DNA of 64,000 nt from Thuidium tamariscinum (GCA_947034885.2 OX344749.2:33289182-33353181); one strand, 5' to 3'; positions 24,368 to 35,385 are shown, counted from the stretch's first letter. Program-made: numbers and translations. The notes: a model not told the origin generated them from the letters alone.

Positions 24368-25563
24368 TTAACCCCTAAATGGTTTTGACTATGTTTTCAC
24401 CAAAACCGTTCCAAAACTGCCATTTGTACTACATGTACCAATTTTTTTTTAAATCAATTTTTGACATATATAACCGTAGGATCTTGTATTAATATTGTTT
24501 GAAAATATGTAGAAAAAATTTCAAAATTTTCCACCATGTAGATTGTAAGATATTAGTGTTTGAAGTTCCAAAAATCCTTTTTTTACCACTGTGCACTAGA
24601 AGAAAAACACTGAAAACGTTGTTAATTTCAACGCAGTACGTCAGGTAGATTGTGTTGAGACTGCGTTGCTGAAAATGCAGGAAAACCCTGAAAACGTTGA
24701 AAAAACGCAGAAAAACACAGAAAACGTGTTTTTTTTTGTGTTTTTTGTGTTTTTTCCATGTTTTCAGCAACGCGGCCTCAACACAATCTACCTGACGTGC
24801 TGCGCTGAAAATAACAGGGATTTCTTCTAGTGGTGGAAATCCGGGCAGCTACACTTCACAAGGTTACATTTGTATTAAAAAAAGTTCAAATTTGTGGTTA
24901 TTCTCTAGATTCATTCTTAAAAGCAATTTGGCTATATGCAAAAAGAAATTTAAATCATTTGGAGTTGTAAAACATAGAGGAAAAAAATAACAATTACAAA
25001 GAAGTAGAAAATGAGCCAAAACACTAAATTGTAAACAATTTATTTATGGAATTGAAAATTTTTGATCTCAATGGTTAAAATGTTTTAATCAAAAATCTAC
25101 ACCTATTGCAATTATTTTTATCCAAAAATATTAAAAATTGAATTAAATAAAGAATTTCAAACTTTTTTTGTAGTGTAGGAATTTTGTAATTAGCAACAAA
25201 CTACCTCAAACTAAACCTCCTCATAACTTTTGACTCACTAATCCAAATGTAAAGATTCAAAGATTCTTGCATACACAAAATTCTAAATAAAATATTTCAA
25301 TTTTTCATTTTTTCAAAAAAATATTTTTAAAGAAGTTTTTTTATCTGCCCAGGTTGTCCAAAGATCAAAAGAAATCACATATCATACAATAACTATTTGA
25401 CTATGTAGTCAAATGTTTTGAAACTTGCTGGACCTTAAAGCTATTCCTTGGGCGCATGTTGTGTAAAAAATTTCAAAGAAAAAGAATAAAAATTCCATTT
25501 GTAGTGAGCTACCCGAAATTGCTATATTGCCAAAAAAACGCAATTTGGTCCTTTAGGGGTTAA
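24368..25563. mobile_element. TTAA-flanked TIR element, copy 3
   Basis: The left end is TTAACCCCTAAATGG and the right end in reverse complement TTAACCCCTAAAGGACC. It aligns with 7214-8690 and, in reverse, with 39549-42006. It contains a complete CACTA foldback MITE at 24594-24832. Without that insert it is about 950 bp. No transposase. Confidence 0.8.
24594..24832. mobile_element. CACTA-ended foldback MITE with GTG target duplication
   Basis: It starts CACTAGAAGAAA and ends TTTCTTCTAGTG. GTG is duplicated at 24591-24593 and 24833-24835. Nearly the whole element folds back: AGGTAGATTGTGTTGAG..GCGTTGCTGAAAA on the left pairs with TTTTCAGCAACGC..CTCAACACAATCTACCT on the right. At 239 bp it is a typical MITE. 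Confidence 0.92.
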
Positions 25564-26417
25564 CACACTAACCTCCCCTGAGAGATATCCATTAGAGAAA
25601 ATTGTAGGCCTTTAGAAGGCCGTTCCACAACCCTCCAAGGACCCCATAGAATTTTTTTATTTTGGCTTAAAGATTCTCCCTCTATTCTTGCTCATCCTCT
25701 ATTGTGATATCAGCCATTGTGAATTTCACAAAAGATGTCAGTCCATATACAAGGGCAATAGAACATGTAATTTTGAGAAGGAAATTTGAACGAATGAAGT
25801 GGATTTTTGTCTTGCTTTTCTCCAAATTCATTGCAAGTTATTTCCAAACCATTGTGATACTCTAATAAGGTGCATTCAACTCCCATGATCACTCCCTACT
25901 AATTTTGAAAGGTTGTTTCAATATTGTATCAAGGATGATTACATAATATATTCTTTTTATCAATGTTTCATTATTGTAACAATGATGCTTAAATTTCTTT
26001 ACTTAAAAAATGTGTCATTGTTGTTTCAATATTGGTTGAATATTGTCATTTACATTTTGTCTATTTGTTGTATTAGCAATGGCTAAATATTGTTGTTTAA
26101 ATTTTATCTCCTTATTTCAATAATGGCTAAATGATGGTGTTTAAACATACTTAGTTTTAATGATGGACAAATGGTGTGTTAATATGGATTAATTTCAAAT
26201 TTAATGGTGTGACTATGACACACTATTGAAACAATTTAATTCTTTTTATACATTAATCCATTAGGTAAACATCCCAAAATATACCATCGTTGTTTCAAAT
26301 AATAATTGACCAATTTTCAACTGTTTTTACAACTTTGAAAAAGTACACTATTGCACCAAATGTTGAAACAACAATCAAACAAAGGGGAGAAGGGGGGGGG
26401 GGGTATATTTGAAAAAT
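25564..26417. other. AT-rich spacer
   Basis: No gene. Recurrent TTGTTTCAATATTG-like words near 25918-26110 hint at a decayed repeat. A G-run lies near 26391-26403. Confidence 0.4.
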
Positions 26418-27149
26418 AACTATGGGCAACTTCATTTTTTGTGAACAAAATTGAAAAGTATTGAATATGGTACAATCTTAGTGGTAAAGAATTTTCAAAG
26501 AGGGGTTGGAAGGGACATTTTTGTAGAACTTAATACCATTGTCTATTGTTTTTTTCTTCCCAAATACTCTATTCTAGGTAATTTTAGGGCCAACGATACT
26601 TGTATTTGAGCATAAAAATGCAGGCATGTGAGCCTTGAATATGTATATAAGTATATACACTACAACCATTGAAGGTGTCTCTAATAAAAACCCTATAATA
26701 TAGATATCTGTAATATAAATATACTATAATAGTAGAAGATTTTTTTAATAAAGACACTTATATCATAGATGTATAGTCTTCTAGGCTCATATGCTCACAC
26801 TCCTAAACTCACATGATAGAAACCCTCATTTTAGAACTTATCATTGCCTAAATTCTTAAAACATTTTTTATTTAATTAGTTCTAAGAACTTATATCATAG
26901 GTGTAGAGAACTCTAAAGTCTACTAAAATGCATTTTTTAGACAATGTATGAATAAATTATAAATTTTTACAATGCTAAAATTAGAGTTCCTACAAATTGT
27001 ACATATTAGATAGAAATTTACAACAATTGCTTTAAGAAAGGGATCACAATTGGGCTTACTTACTCAAGTAGAAAATTCTCCACCACTAAGAGTGTACCAT
27101 ACTCAGTACTTTTTAGTTTTGTTCACTAAAAATGAAGTTGCTCATAGTT
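26418..27149. mobile_element. TIR element with long ends (about 75 bp)
   Basis: The left end AACTATGGGCAACTTCATTT pairs with AAATGAAGTTGCTCATAGTT at the right. Similarity continues inward through GTTCAC..AAAATTG, GTACCATA and CCACTAAGA..GTAC. The interior carries the MITE at 26595-26820. No transposase. Confidence 0.7.
26595..26820. mobile_element. GTGAGC-end MITE, complete copy
   Basis: It has ends TTTGAGCATAAAAATGCAGGC and, opposite, CTCACACTCCTAAACTCACA. The interior matches 39596-39833 (ATGTATATAAGTATATAC; TATAATATAG) and the partial copy at 18341. Confidence 0.65.
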
Positions 27150-28159
27150 AAGTGAAAATGTAAGAATTGTGCTCAAAGTTGAGTTTCAAACCTCATTTGG
27201 GCATAATATAATACCTTTTAAGAAAAAATTGAACTAGAACAAATTGTAGAACATCCTAAATTTTATATCCAAAAATTCATTTGAGATTTTGAAGCTCCAT
27301 CTAAGGTTTATAGAAAAATTTTAAAGAGATGGTTGAAGGGACATTTCTTTTGACATTTTAAAACATCTTCTCTTAAATTTGTCCATAACTTTTAGGCCAA
27401 ATCTTGAAATCTCACACAGATTTTCAAAGATAAAATTAACCTTGATTATCCAACTTTTCTTGTCTAAATTTTCTTGAAAGATGTTTTTCTATTATGCCTA
27501 AATGAGGTCTAAAATTCAACTTTTAACACAATTTGTGTATTTTCACTTAGCCATGAGTGGTAAAGCTCCTTTTAGTCTTAATTCACAACCCGACATGGGT
27601 TGTTTTACCTACCACTATCCCACTTGTATAAAGAACTTCTCTTCTCACCTTTTATTACACAAAATTGATTAAGTGGCTCAAATTAGTATGTGACACAAAT
27701 TTATGTATGTAGAACAAAAGCCACTTCATTGGTTAAAATTTTCTATTCAAAATTGTGTGTTTTATTGCCTTGTACAGGCTACTCTATTGTCATGTATTGC
27801 CTTAGTTTATAGTAGTTTGATAGCTTTCACGAAATTCATCTAATGTGACCATACACTTCTAATAAATTCCGTAAACGTGCTACTCCTCTTTTAATAGCTA
27901 TGTTTGCCACTTTGGAGTGGCCTTCCACTAACCTCAAATTTTCTCTATTGCCAAGGCAATAAAAGCTATTGTTTGCATAACTCTGTAGTTAGATAAAATC
28001 TAATCCAATTGCTATTTTGGGTAGTTGATATTTTTGAATTTTTTTTCAAGCCTAGTTTTAGCAAAGACAAATCCAATTCTGAAAGTGATTGATTATGATT
28101 TTTTTATTCAAGATTTTTGTGCAAGGGTGTCCATTGCAATCTTGACTTTTCATAGTATT
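27150..28159. other. CACTA-related foldback and AT-rich spacer
   Basis: 27188-27515 is a foldback: CCTCATTTGGGCATAATATA pairs with TATTATGCCTAAATGAGG. The stretch 27110-27660 aligns loosely with the interior of the CACTA element (17460-18000), including CTACCACT..CCAC followed by CTTCTCTTCTC-like sequence. No intact CACTA ends were found here. 27700-28159 shows nothing recognisable. Confidence 0.5.
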
Positions 28160-28658
28160 CCCTTGTAACCCTAAATCCTATACCCAAAATCCAAACACCC
28201 TAAAGTCAAAGTTGCTATATCTCACAAATGGTGAACTTATTAGGGTTCTAATCAACGTTTTCATGATCACAAGGTTCACAAATGGGGGGGGGGGGGTAGG
28301 TTCAATAAAAACAACACCAAAAATGGCCATACACCCTTGTAACCCTAAACCCTAAAACCCTAAATCCTACATTTACTTTAACCCTACTATTTCAAAAACA
28401 TTCACATTTACTTTGAAATAAAAGTGATTGTTTAAAAATAGTTCCAAACTGAACTCACACTTTTATTTGACCTTAAAGTAATTCTATTAATAATCCTACA
28501 TAAATTTTAAACAATTCTATATAAGGGGTAGAAAGCTACTTCATTTGGTCTTTTTATCCAACGTTGTTATATATTTGGTTTTTGGGTGAGAAGATTGCTT
28601 GGTGTTTGTAAGTTTTAGGCTGTTTGGTTGAGTATTTTGTAGCATTATTTTGTACAGT

Positions 28659-28805
28659 ATGGCTGCGATTCCAGTTGCTGCTAATCCTGAACGCCCGCCT
28701 CAAGTAGGTGAGCGGACCTTCCGGCGTATGTTTGGAGAGGTTCCTATGAGAGTTCGAGAGGGCCATCCAATAGACAGATTTGCTTTAACCCTACATTTAC
28801 TTTAA
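28659..28805 (+). CDS. 48-aa ORF in left arm of the inverted repeat
   Basis: The ORF begins MAAIPVAANPERPPQVGERT and continues with FRRMFGEVPMRVREGHP. It is the only GC-balanced stretch within the AT-rich arm, which suggests a captured exon or gag-like fragment. Its stop lies in the repeat edge. The mirror copy is 28871-29017 on the minus strand, differing at two residues (HPID versus RPVD). I recognise no domain, and it may not be expressed. Confidence 0.25.
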   Translation: MAAIPVAANPERPPQVGERTFRRMFGEVPMRVREGHPIDRFALTLHLL

Positions 28806-28870
28806 CCCTACTATTTCATACCGTACAACCCTATTGTCGTGTATAGGGTTTAGGATACGAAATAGTAGGG

Positions 28871-29017
28871 TTAAAGTAAATGTAGGGTTAAAGCAAATCT
28901 GTCTACTGGACGGCCCTCTCGAACTCTCATAGGAACCTCTCCAAACATACGCCGGAAGGTCCGCTCACCTACTTGAGGCGGGCGTTCAGGATTAGCAGCA
29001 ACTGGAATCGCAGCCAT
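28871..29017 (-). CDS. 48-aa ORF in right arm of the inverted repeat
   Basis: Mirror copy of the ORF at 28659-28805 with the same length and frame. The frame survives in both arms despite substitutions, but this may simply reflect the youth of the duplication. Function unknown. Confidence 0.25.
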   Translation of the reverse strand: MAAIPVAANPERPPQVGERTFRRMFGEVPMRVREGRPVDRFALTLHLL

Positions 29018-29420
29018 ACTGTACAAAATAATGCTACAAAATACTCAACCAAACAGCCTAAAACTTACAAACACCAAGCAATCTTCTCACCCAAAAACCA
29101 AATATATAACAACGTTGGATAAAAAGACCAAATGAAGTAGCTTTCTACCCCTTATATAGAATTGTTTAAAATTTATGTAGGATTATTAATAGAATTACTT
29201 TAAGGTCAAAATAAAAGTGTAAGTTCAATTTGGAACTATTTTTAAACAATCACTTTTATTTCAAAGTAAATGTGAATGTTTTTGAAATAGTAGGGTTAAA
29301 GTAAATGTAGGATTTAGGGTTTTAGGGTTTTAAGGGTTAAGGGTTTAGGGTTACATGGGTTTAGGGTTACAAGGGTGTTCCTAGGGGTATGGCCATTTTT
29401 GGTGTTGTTTTTATTAAACC

Positions 29421-30030
29421 TACCCCCCCCCCCCCCATTTGTGAACCTTGCGATCATGAAAACGTTGATTAGAACCCTAATAAGTTCACCATTTGTGAGA
29501 TATAGCAACTTTGACTTTAGGGTGTTTGGGTTTTGGATATAGGGTTTAGGGTTACAAGGGCATCCCCGAATTTTGACATACTTTTGGGGGGCCAATTTTT
29601 TGCCTACCCCCCCCCCCCCCCCATTTTTGGGTATGGCCTATCCAATGGTGAAAAAAACCACCCTAAAAGTATCATCAATTGTAAGATATAGCAACTTGGA
29701 CTTTTTGAGGGTGAGTTGACTTTCGTTTTGGGAAGGTATTTTGAAGTTTTGAGAAGACCTACCCCTCTATTTGTGGGTATTGTGAATCCAATGGTGGTGT
29801 TGGTTTCTCCAAAAGAGTTTGGGGTTGAAAGTTATAAGAGTTTCAAAAGTAGCAAATAGGGTTGGTATCTTTTTAGGGTTTAGGAATTTTTAGGGTTAAG
29901 AGGTACCTACCCCCCCCATTTTCAAGGATTGTGAATACAATGGAGTAAAAAAAAGGCCAAACATAGGGCCTTTTTCAAAAGATATGGCTGATTTGAGTTT
30001 TGGAACCCCTAAAGTTGACTTTTTGGAGAT
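29421..30030. repeat. Degenerate units each led by a CCTACCCC(n) tract
   Basis: Four units start near 29421, 29605, 29758 and 29907, each CCTACCCC(n) then ATTT. Later units follow with a (T/A)TTGTGAAT(C/A)CAATGG-type block, and some with GATATAGCAACTT(T/G)GACTTT. The first unit belongs to the right arm of the inverted repeat; the others are diverged. Confidence 0.6.
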
Positions 30031-30109
30031 GAGCGACTTTAGAGTGGAGAACGAAAAGATTACTGTAGTAGTGTGGTTAGTCACAAAGGACTTCTAATAC
30101 TTCAAATTG

Positions 30110-30298
30110 ATTGTCTTTATAGGAATAAATTTTTTCATTAGGAATAAAGAAGATTGTTCATAACAAAAATTGCTTTTCGTTGAAATTTTGTTTTTGAAAT
30201 TTCTTTTCGTTGTCTACTCTCCCTAATTTTGAAAGGAATTTTTGTTATGAACAATCTTCTTTATTCCTAATGAAAAAATTTATTCCTATAAAGACAAT
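30110..30298. repeat. Perfect 62-bp inverted repeat, 65-nt loop
   Basis: 30110-30171 and 30237-30298 are exact reverse complements by eye, beginning ATTGTCTTTATAGGAATAAA. The perfect arms imply a recent origin or selection for the fold. It could be a small foldback MITE or a source of hairpin small RNA. Confidence 0.9.
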
Positions 30299-30775
30299 TA
30301 ATTTTTCTATTTTCAAAAAGAGTTTTTGAATATCATGACAAAAACTTTAAAAATGAGACTATTGGTACCTTCTCAAAATCCAAGGTGTCTCTCCAAGCGA
30401 CAAATGGTCCTTCAAACATTAACACTACACAAATTCTATGTTTGACTTTTGTAATACTTTAGGAGCTTATCAGGACATAGGTCATACTCTATTTTTGATT
30501 TTCTCTAATACAATACCATCTCATGATCTCATCTAACATCTAATGAAATAGCTTGTACAATTATAGTACAACAATATTGATTCTTTCAATTAGGCATGCA
30601 CCCTTTGGCCTAAGGCCTAAACCTACATTTAGGAAAATCCTTCAAATCACTAAATATTTATTTGACAATTCCATATTATAATAGAATAATATTATGACAT
30701 CGTTTTTAATGTAGAAAGACATTACAAATGTATATGTATGAGGTCTAATAAATATTGATTGATTATTGTACATGA
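30299..30775. other. AT-rich spacer
   Basis: No gene or repeat recognised. Confidence 0.5.
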
Positions 30776-31585
30776 TTAATCCCTAACTGCCCCATCGACC
30801 ATATATGGTCGATCTGAAATTTCAGGCTCATTTCTGAATGGGCAGTTAAATTCCTATGCCCGTTTTAAAAAAATTTTCGGGCAGTTTTAAGGGTTAACTA
30901 TTGAAAACTTTCATTTTTCACTGAAAAAAGTACATATTTGATTATTGAGAGGTCTTCAAAGGCCTACATGTACTAAAAGTGAAGTGTAAAGCTTGCCAAT
31001 TTTACTTCATTTCCTAGCTTTATGCAATTTCACTTAATTTGAGATCTAAAAAATTGTACATATCCATTTGCTTTGAAAATGGTCCCAATGGAAAGAGGAA
31101 AGTATTTTCACGATATTCACCATTGAAAATTTAAACATATAACTATTGATTTGGAGTTTATTTCAATTTCTACTTATAAAAATAATTGCATTTCAACAAT
31201 TGCAAGGTGGATTGTGTAATGAATTTAATAGCTTTTCATGTGAAATTAAGTTTTTTAGAAGTGCATTTTAGTGTGCTAACACTTTTTGTAGTTGTTCATG
31301 TCACCTCAAATCCCCCAAAAAATTTATATGCAAATTTGAGAAACATTGTGGGAAAAGGCAGCATACTAAATATAGAAAATGCACTCTTCTCTCGTTATAA
31401 TCTCACAACTCCAATGCAATTTTGTACTCAAAATTTGTGTACTTACTAATAAACAAGCTCTTTAAACATCTATGCGGTTAGATTTTGAAAAAAAATCAAT
31501 TTGCTTCACTAGGGATGACTACAAGTCCATGCACTTTATTCATAGTCAAAACACACTTGAAAAGGCTTGGGCATTTAGGGGTTAA
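30776..31585. mobile_element. TTAA-flanked TIR element, copy 4
   Basis: The left end is TTAATCCCTAACTGCCC and the right end in reverse complement TTAACCCCTAAATGCCC. A palindrome ATCGACCATATATGGTCGAT sits 20 bp inside the left end. The 87-aa ORF at 31186-31449 shows no transposase motif. Length is 810 bp. Confidence 0.75.
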
Positions 31586-32340
31586 CATTGGTTATTACAT
31601 TTGAAGGTCAATCTCCTTTTCTACTCCCCAAACACCAATATTTTTGAAATGCAATATATTGTTGATGGCTTATAACTTACGATGTACATATAGGTGAAAG
31701 AGTATACAATAAAAACTTCAATTATATTTTGTTATATGAATGTAATATTTAACCTTGACCTATTATAGTATATCATATTAAATTACGTTAAAGTGTTTCA
31801 ATTGTTTTCAACAACGTCTTCTAATAGAATAATAAAATGATATAATAGAAATGATTTATTTATTTCTTGTAGGATGTATACTGTGGTGTTTTGAATTATC
31901 AATGCATTTTACAATATAAGTACAAAACCAAAAGAAACACTTCGATCTTTAGATCATATTTGAATGTTTCACTTTTGTATAGGTAGTAGTAATGTAGAAT
32001 ACTTCAAAGCCAAACAAAAATTAATGCCCTAAATCCCACAAAACATTCAAAAAACAAAATAAATGAGTTAGTGAGGTCTACATATGTACTACATTTAATA
32101 ATGACATTTAAAAAGAATTGAAAGTCAAATATATTGTATACATTGCACCAATGTTTTTGGTAAGTAATATACAATTTGAAGTTTGGATAGGGTTTAGGGT
32201 TTAGGGTTTAGAGTGTAAATGTGTGGAGAAATAACTTGAATTACCATTTTGTGCATTCATACTACATTGGATACTTCCACCATTCAATAGCTGTCAGTTC
32301 AAGAATGGAAGTGAACTAGTTTTTCTCAGAATCCAATGTT
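31586..32340. other. AT-rich spacer with a short telomere-like run
   Basis: Three tandem GGGTTTA units lie at about 32190-32211, the plant telomere motif. The run is too short for a telomere. No gene seen. Confidence 0.5.
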
Positions 32341-32490
32341 CTTGCGGGAGCAAGCGGACGGGTGAAGTGGCGGTCAGGCGGACGCGCGAACAGGCGAGCG
32401 GACGGTCGAGATGGAGTGGAGGGGCGGACGATTGGACAATCGGACAGACAAGATAAAGTGGAGTGCCACCCGTCCGCCACACAACGTCAA
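32341..32490. repeat. GC-rich GCGGACGG short-repeat cluster
   Basis: GCGGACGG, GGCGGACG and GAGCGGACGG recur in a 150-bp GC-rich patch. The complementary words (CCGTCCGC) form the cluster at 35850-36080, so the two clusters are inverted relative to each other about 3.5 kb apart. Confidence 0.6.
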
Positions 32491-32940
32491 CCTCGGGGGG
32501 TGTAGTGAACGGTGGGAGTAGAAAACTAGGAGCGAAAAAATGGTAGGGTATTTTAAAAACATGGGAGCTAAAAATTATAAATGGGTTTAGAGTAATGTAG
32601 GGTATAGAAAATGTCAGTGGACGTCTTTAAAGTACTATAGGATATGGAATAATAGGTCCCATTAGAAAACGAAGTAGTCCTAAAATACCCCCCTTTATAT
32701 TAAATTTTTTGGCCAAAAGTCTGAAAAAGATACTTTCTCAGCTACCAACAAATAGCATATTAGTCAAGATAAAAGAATAGAAATATTTTTATTAGTACAT
32801 AGTATTATACTAAACAAAATAAATTTCATTAGTTCATTTATAGTGATTTAGGATTCCTACACTGGCTTTACTACTCTTACAATACAGCAGATGACTAACT
32901 TAGTACTACAGTACAATACTCTTCCAGAAAACAACACATG

Positions 32941-33198
32941 TCTTATTGGCTTTACCGTTGGTCGATTCTGGTCTTGAGGAGAATTTGGTTTAGGGTTTCA
33001 CCCAAAAAACTCTGTGTGTCTGTCTTACCAGCTTTACCGTTGGTTGATTCAATTCTGGCGATCTCGAGGGCAATGTGGTTTAGGGTTTCCACGAAAACAA
33101 ACTCAACGTGTCTGTTACTGGCTTCCCTATTGGTTGATTTTGGCGATCTCGAGGGCAATTTGGTTTAGGTTTTCCACGAAAGAAAATCAGCGTGTCTG
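32941..33198. repeat. Three-copy tandem repeat, units 82-92 bp
   Basis: Units start at 32941, 33023 and 33115. Each carries CTATTGG- or CGTTGGT-type TTGGTTGATT, a (T/G)GAGG(G/A)(C/G)AAT.TGGTTTAGG block and ends GTGTCTG. Confidence 0.75.
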
Positions 33199-33799
33199 GC
33201 ATCGTTGTGGCAGCGTGGTTGCAAGGAGATCGTTACAAGGTTTTTAGGGTATCTGCATTACAGTTTCTGCGTTAAGGTGTTGTGTGGATTTGTGTATTCG
33301 ATTTTCAAATTCTTACTCCATTCAATCGAGATTCCTGTGCGCCTTGAATTGCTGTGAGTCCGCGAGATTGTGCCTGAGAAGGGAGCTGCGATCAACATGC
33401 GGTGAACATGCGGTGAAACCTTGGTGGCGACTTCTTTTTTCAGGTAGTAATCTTTGCATTGATCATCGTTTGCATCTATTTCTGATTTTAGTATTTAGGT
33501 TTTAAGAATTTGGAAGTCTGTGATCAATGTTTTTAGGCTTTGGGTTTAAGGTACAGGGTTAGGGTTGTGCGGTTTGATGCACATCTCTATCACAAGCTCT
33601 AACAAGGCTCTAACGACAGAATTGTGTGCTGAGGGCTAGGGCTTTTGGCGTGGAAGATGGCGCTTAATTTTAAGATTAGGTTGTATGAGCATGCTTATTT
33701 CTTGCTTTCACGTTTATGGTTGTTGCAGCAGGATGTGAATGAGAGGTTGAGGTGTGCACCTCTGGCGGAGTTGTCTGTTGCTGAGTTGTAGACCCTCCG

Positions 33800-34153
33800 T
33801 TGCGCTCTGCAAGATGGTTGGGGCCACTCAGAAATCGAAGTTCCTTGTGGAGCCAAACTGTAGCCCTGCAGTCGTATGTGGATTGCACCATTCCACCGAG
33901 CTCTGTAATTAGGTATGAATTTCAACTCTTTCCTTTCTCTTCTGTTCTTCAAATGTATGTGTGTATATGGCTAAGTATATGTGCTTCTCTATTTATTTGT
34001 TTCTTTGCCATATTCATTGATTCAAATGTGTGCCACAATGTTGTGTTCATTTGTTTCTTGGGCTTTTCCATTGATATAACTGTGTGCTACAATGCAGGTG
34101 CAGGAATGGTTTGGATTTTAAATCACGGTTATAGCACAGCATGTTGGAACTAA
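33800..34153 (+). CDS. 117-aa ORF in the TIR element, doubtful
   Basis: The ORF opens in the near-balanced part and runs into the AT-rich body, ending ILNHGYSTACWN. The last block is shared with the ORF at 23723-23926 (ILNHGYSSACW). The middle is hydrophobic (SICASLFICFFAIFI). A probable intron (33914-34098) lies within the ORF, so the continuous reading may be false. No known domain. Confidence 0.2.
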   Translation: MRSARWLGPLRNRSSLWSQTVALQSYVDCTIPPSSVIRYEFQLFPFSSVLQMYVCIWLSICASLFICFFAIFIDSNVCHNVVFICFLGFSIDITVCYNAGAGMVWILNHGYSTACWN

Positions 34154-34833
34154 CGTTTACAACCTTCCTTTTTTTTCATGTCTCTATAATATGCAAACTT
34201 TGTTTCAATCAGTCATTGTGTTTGTAAACACAATGACAGCATTTTCTTTCATACTACTAAAACTGTGCACAAAAACTTTAACATTGTGTTTCAAATATGA
34301 ATTTGATTTCATACTAGAGGTTTGTATTGTTTTTACATGATGTATAGAGATTGTTTTTTGATTTCAAGTTCACTTTAAGATACATTGTTTGATTCCACAC
34401 ATATGATATGCAGACTTTGTTTCAGTCAATCATTGTGTTTGTAAACACAATGACAACATTTTCTTTCATAGTACTAAAACTGTGCACAAAAACTTTGTAC
34501 ATTGTGTTTCAAATATGAATTTGATTTCATACAAAAGTTTTGTAATGTTTTTACATGATGTACAAAGATTGTTTTTTGATTTCAAATTCACTTTAAGATA
34601 CATTGTTTGATTCCATGCACATGTCTTTAGAATTTGATGTATGACCAAAAATGTAGTAGAGAAAACTAATTCATCTAAATTACCATATCATTTATTCATA
34701 TGAATTTGAAATTCTAAGTAATGCAAGCCCTTTCTCTATTTGCCCAAAGTAGAAAATTACATAATTATAGCATGTCAAAAAAACAAAAAACAAAAGTAAT
34801 ACCCCCCTATAAAATAGTGGTTGGTCGCTCCTA

Positions 34834-34997
34834 TATGTTAATTTTTTTATACACTGACCCCCCCGAGACGTCAACACAACTGAACTCACAAACCAACTAC
34901 ATTTTACAAGGCAAAGTTCAAACGGATGGACGGCCGAGCAATCAATCAAACGAGCTATCAAATACAAGCAAGTAGTCAAACTTCATGTGTATTTGAG
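34834..34997. other. Outer flank of the TIR element
   Basis: Contains GGATGGACGGCC, echoing the GCGGACGG words at 32341-32490, and the CCCCCCCGAGACGTCAAC mirror of 32485. Confidence 0.4.
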
Positions 34998-35385
34998 GTG
35001 TGCTTGAAATAGATCTAAAGCACACCTTAAGCACATTTTGAATCCTCTCATTCAATTTGAAGCAAAATAAATATTCAAAATCATGTTTTAAAGAAGAAAG
35101 TAAAAGTGTGCTTCAAGTGTACTTGAAGTAGACCTCAAGCCCACCTTAAGCACATTTTTAATCTTCTCATTGAATGTAAAGCAAAATAAAATTTAAGAAT
35201 AATCTGTTCAATGAAAAATGTAAAAGTGCCACACAAGCACACCTCAAGTGCATTTTTAATCCTCTCATTGAATTAGAAACAAAAGAAATTTTAAAAATAG
35301 TATGTTCAATAAAGAAAGTAAAAGTGTGTGGATGTGTACTTGAGATAGACTTCAAGTAAACCTCAACACACTTTTCCTTTTTTTA
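34998..35385. repeat. Tandem repeat, about 3.3 units of 108-118 bp
   Basis: Units share TTGAA(A/G)TAGA.CT.AAG, CACCTTAAGCACATTTTTAATC, CTCTCATTGAAT and GTAAAAGTGTG. Unit heads lie near 35004, 35122 and 35340. The third unit has lost part of its head. Confidence 0.8.

Larger units (their letters stand above)
28160..29560. repeat. Long inverted repeat, arms about 660 and 700 bp, 41-nt loop
   Basis: The left arm runs 28160-28817 and the right arm 28859-29560, separated by 28818-28858. Arms are nearly identical through the unique centre (for example GAGCGGACCTTCCGGCG and its complement). They differ mainly by small indels near the outer telomere-like CCCTAAA/TTTAGGG stretches (28320-28370; 29310-29370) and C/G runs. 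A transcript through it would form a very long hairpin. Each arm holds the same small ORF. Confidence 0.9.
32527..34833. mobile_element. TIR element, long copy, with probable captured gene sequence
   Basis: The left end TAGGAGCGAAAAAATGGTAG is mirrored by GGTCGCTCCTATA on the right. Outside these, CGTCAACCTCGGGGGG (32485) and CCCCCCCGAGACGTCAAC (34858) extend the symmetry. Both ends and the 3' body match 23096-24352. The extra 32930-33910 is near-balanced in composition, unlike the body, and looks like promoter or exon sequence from a host gene. A donor-like AG|GTATGA at 33912 and an acceptor-like AATGCAG at 34092-34098 support this. No transposase. Confidence 0.5.

Noticed and set aside
28320..29370. 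CCCTAAA/TTTAGGG runs as a telomere
   Set aside because: The runs are short, imperfect and mirrored inside an inverted repeat, so they are interstitial telomere-like words, not a chromosome end.
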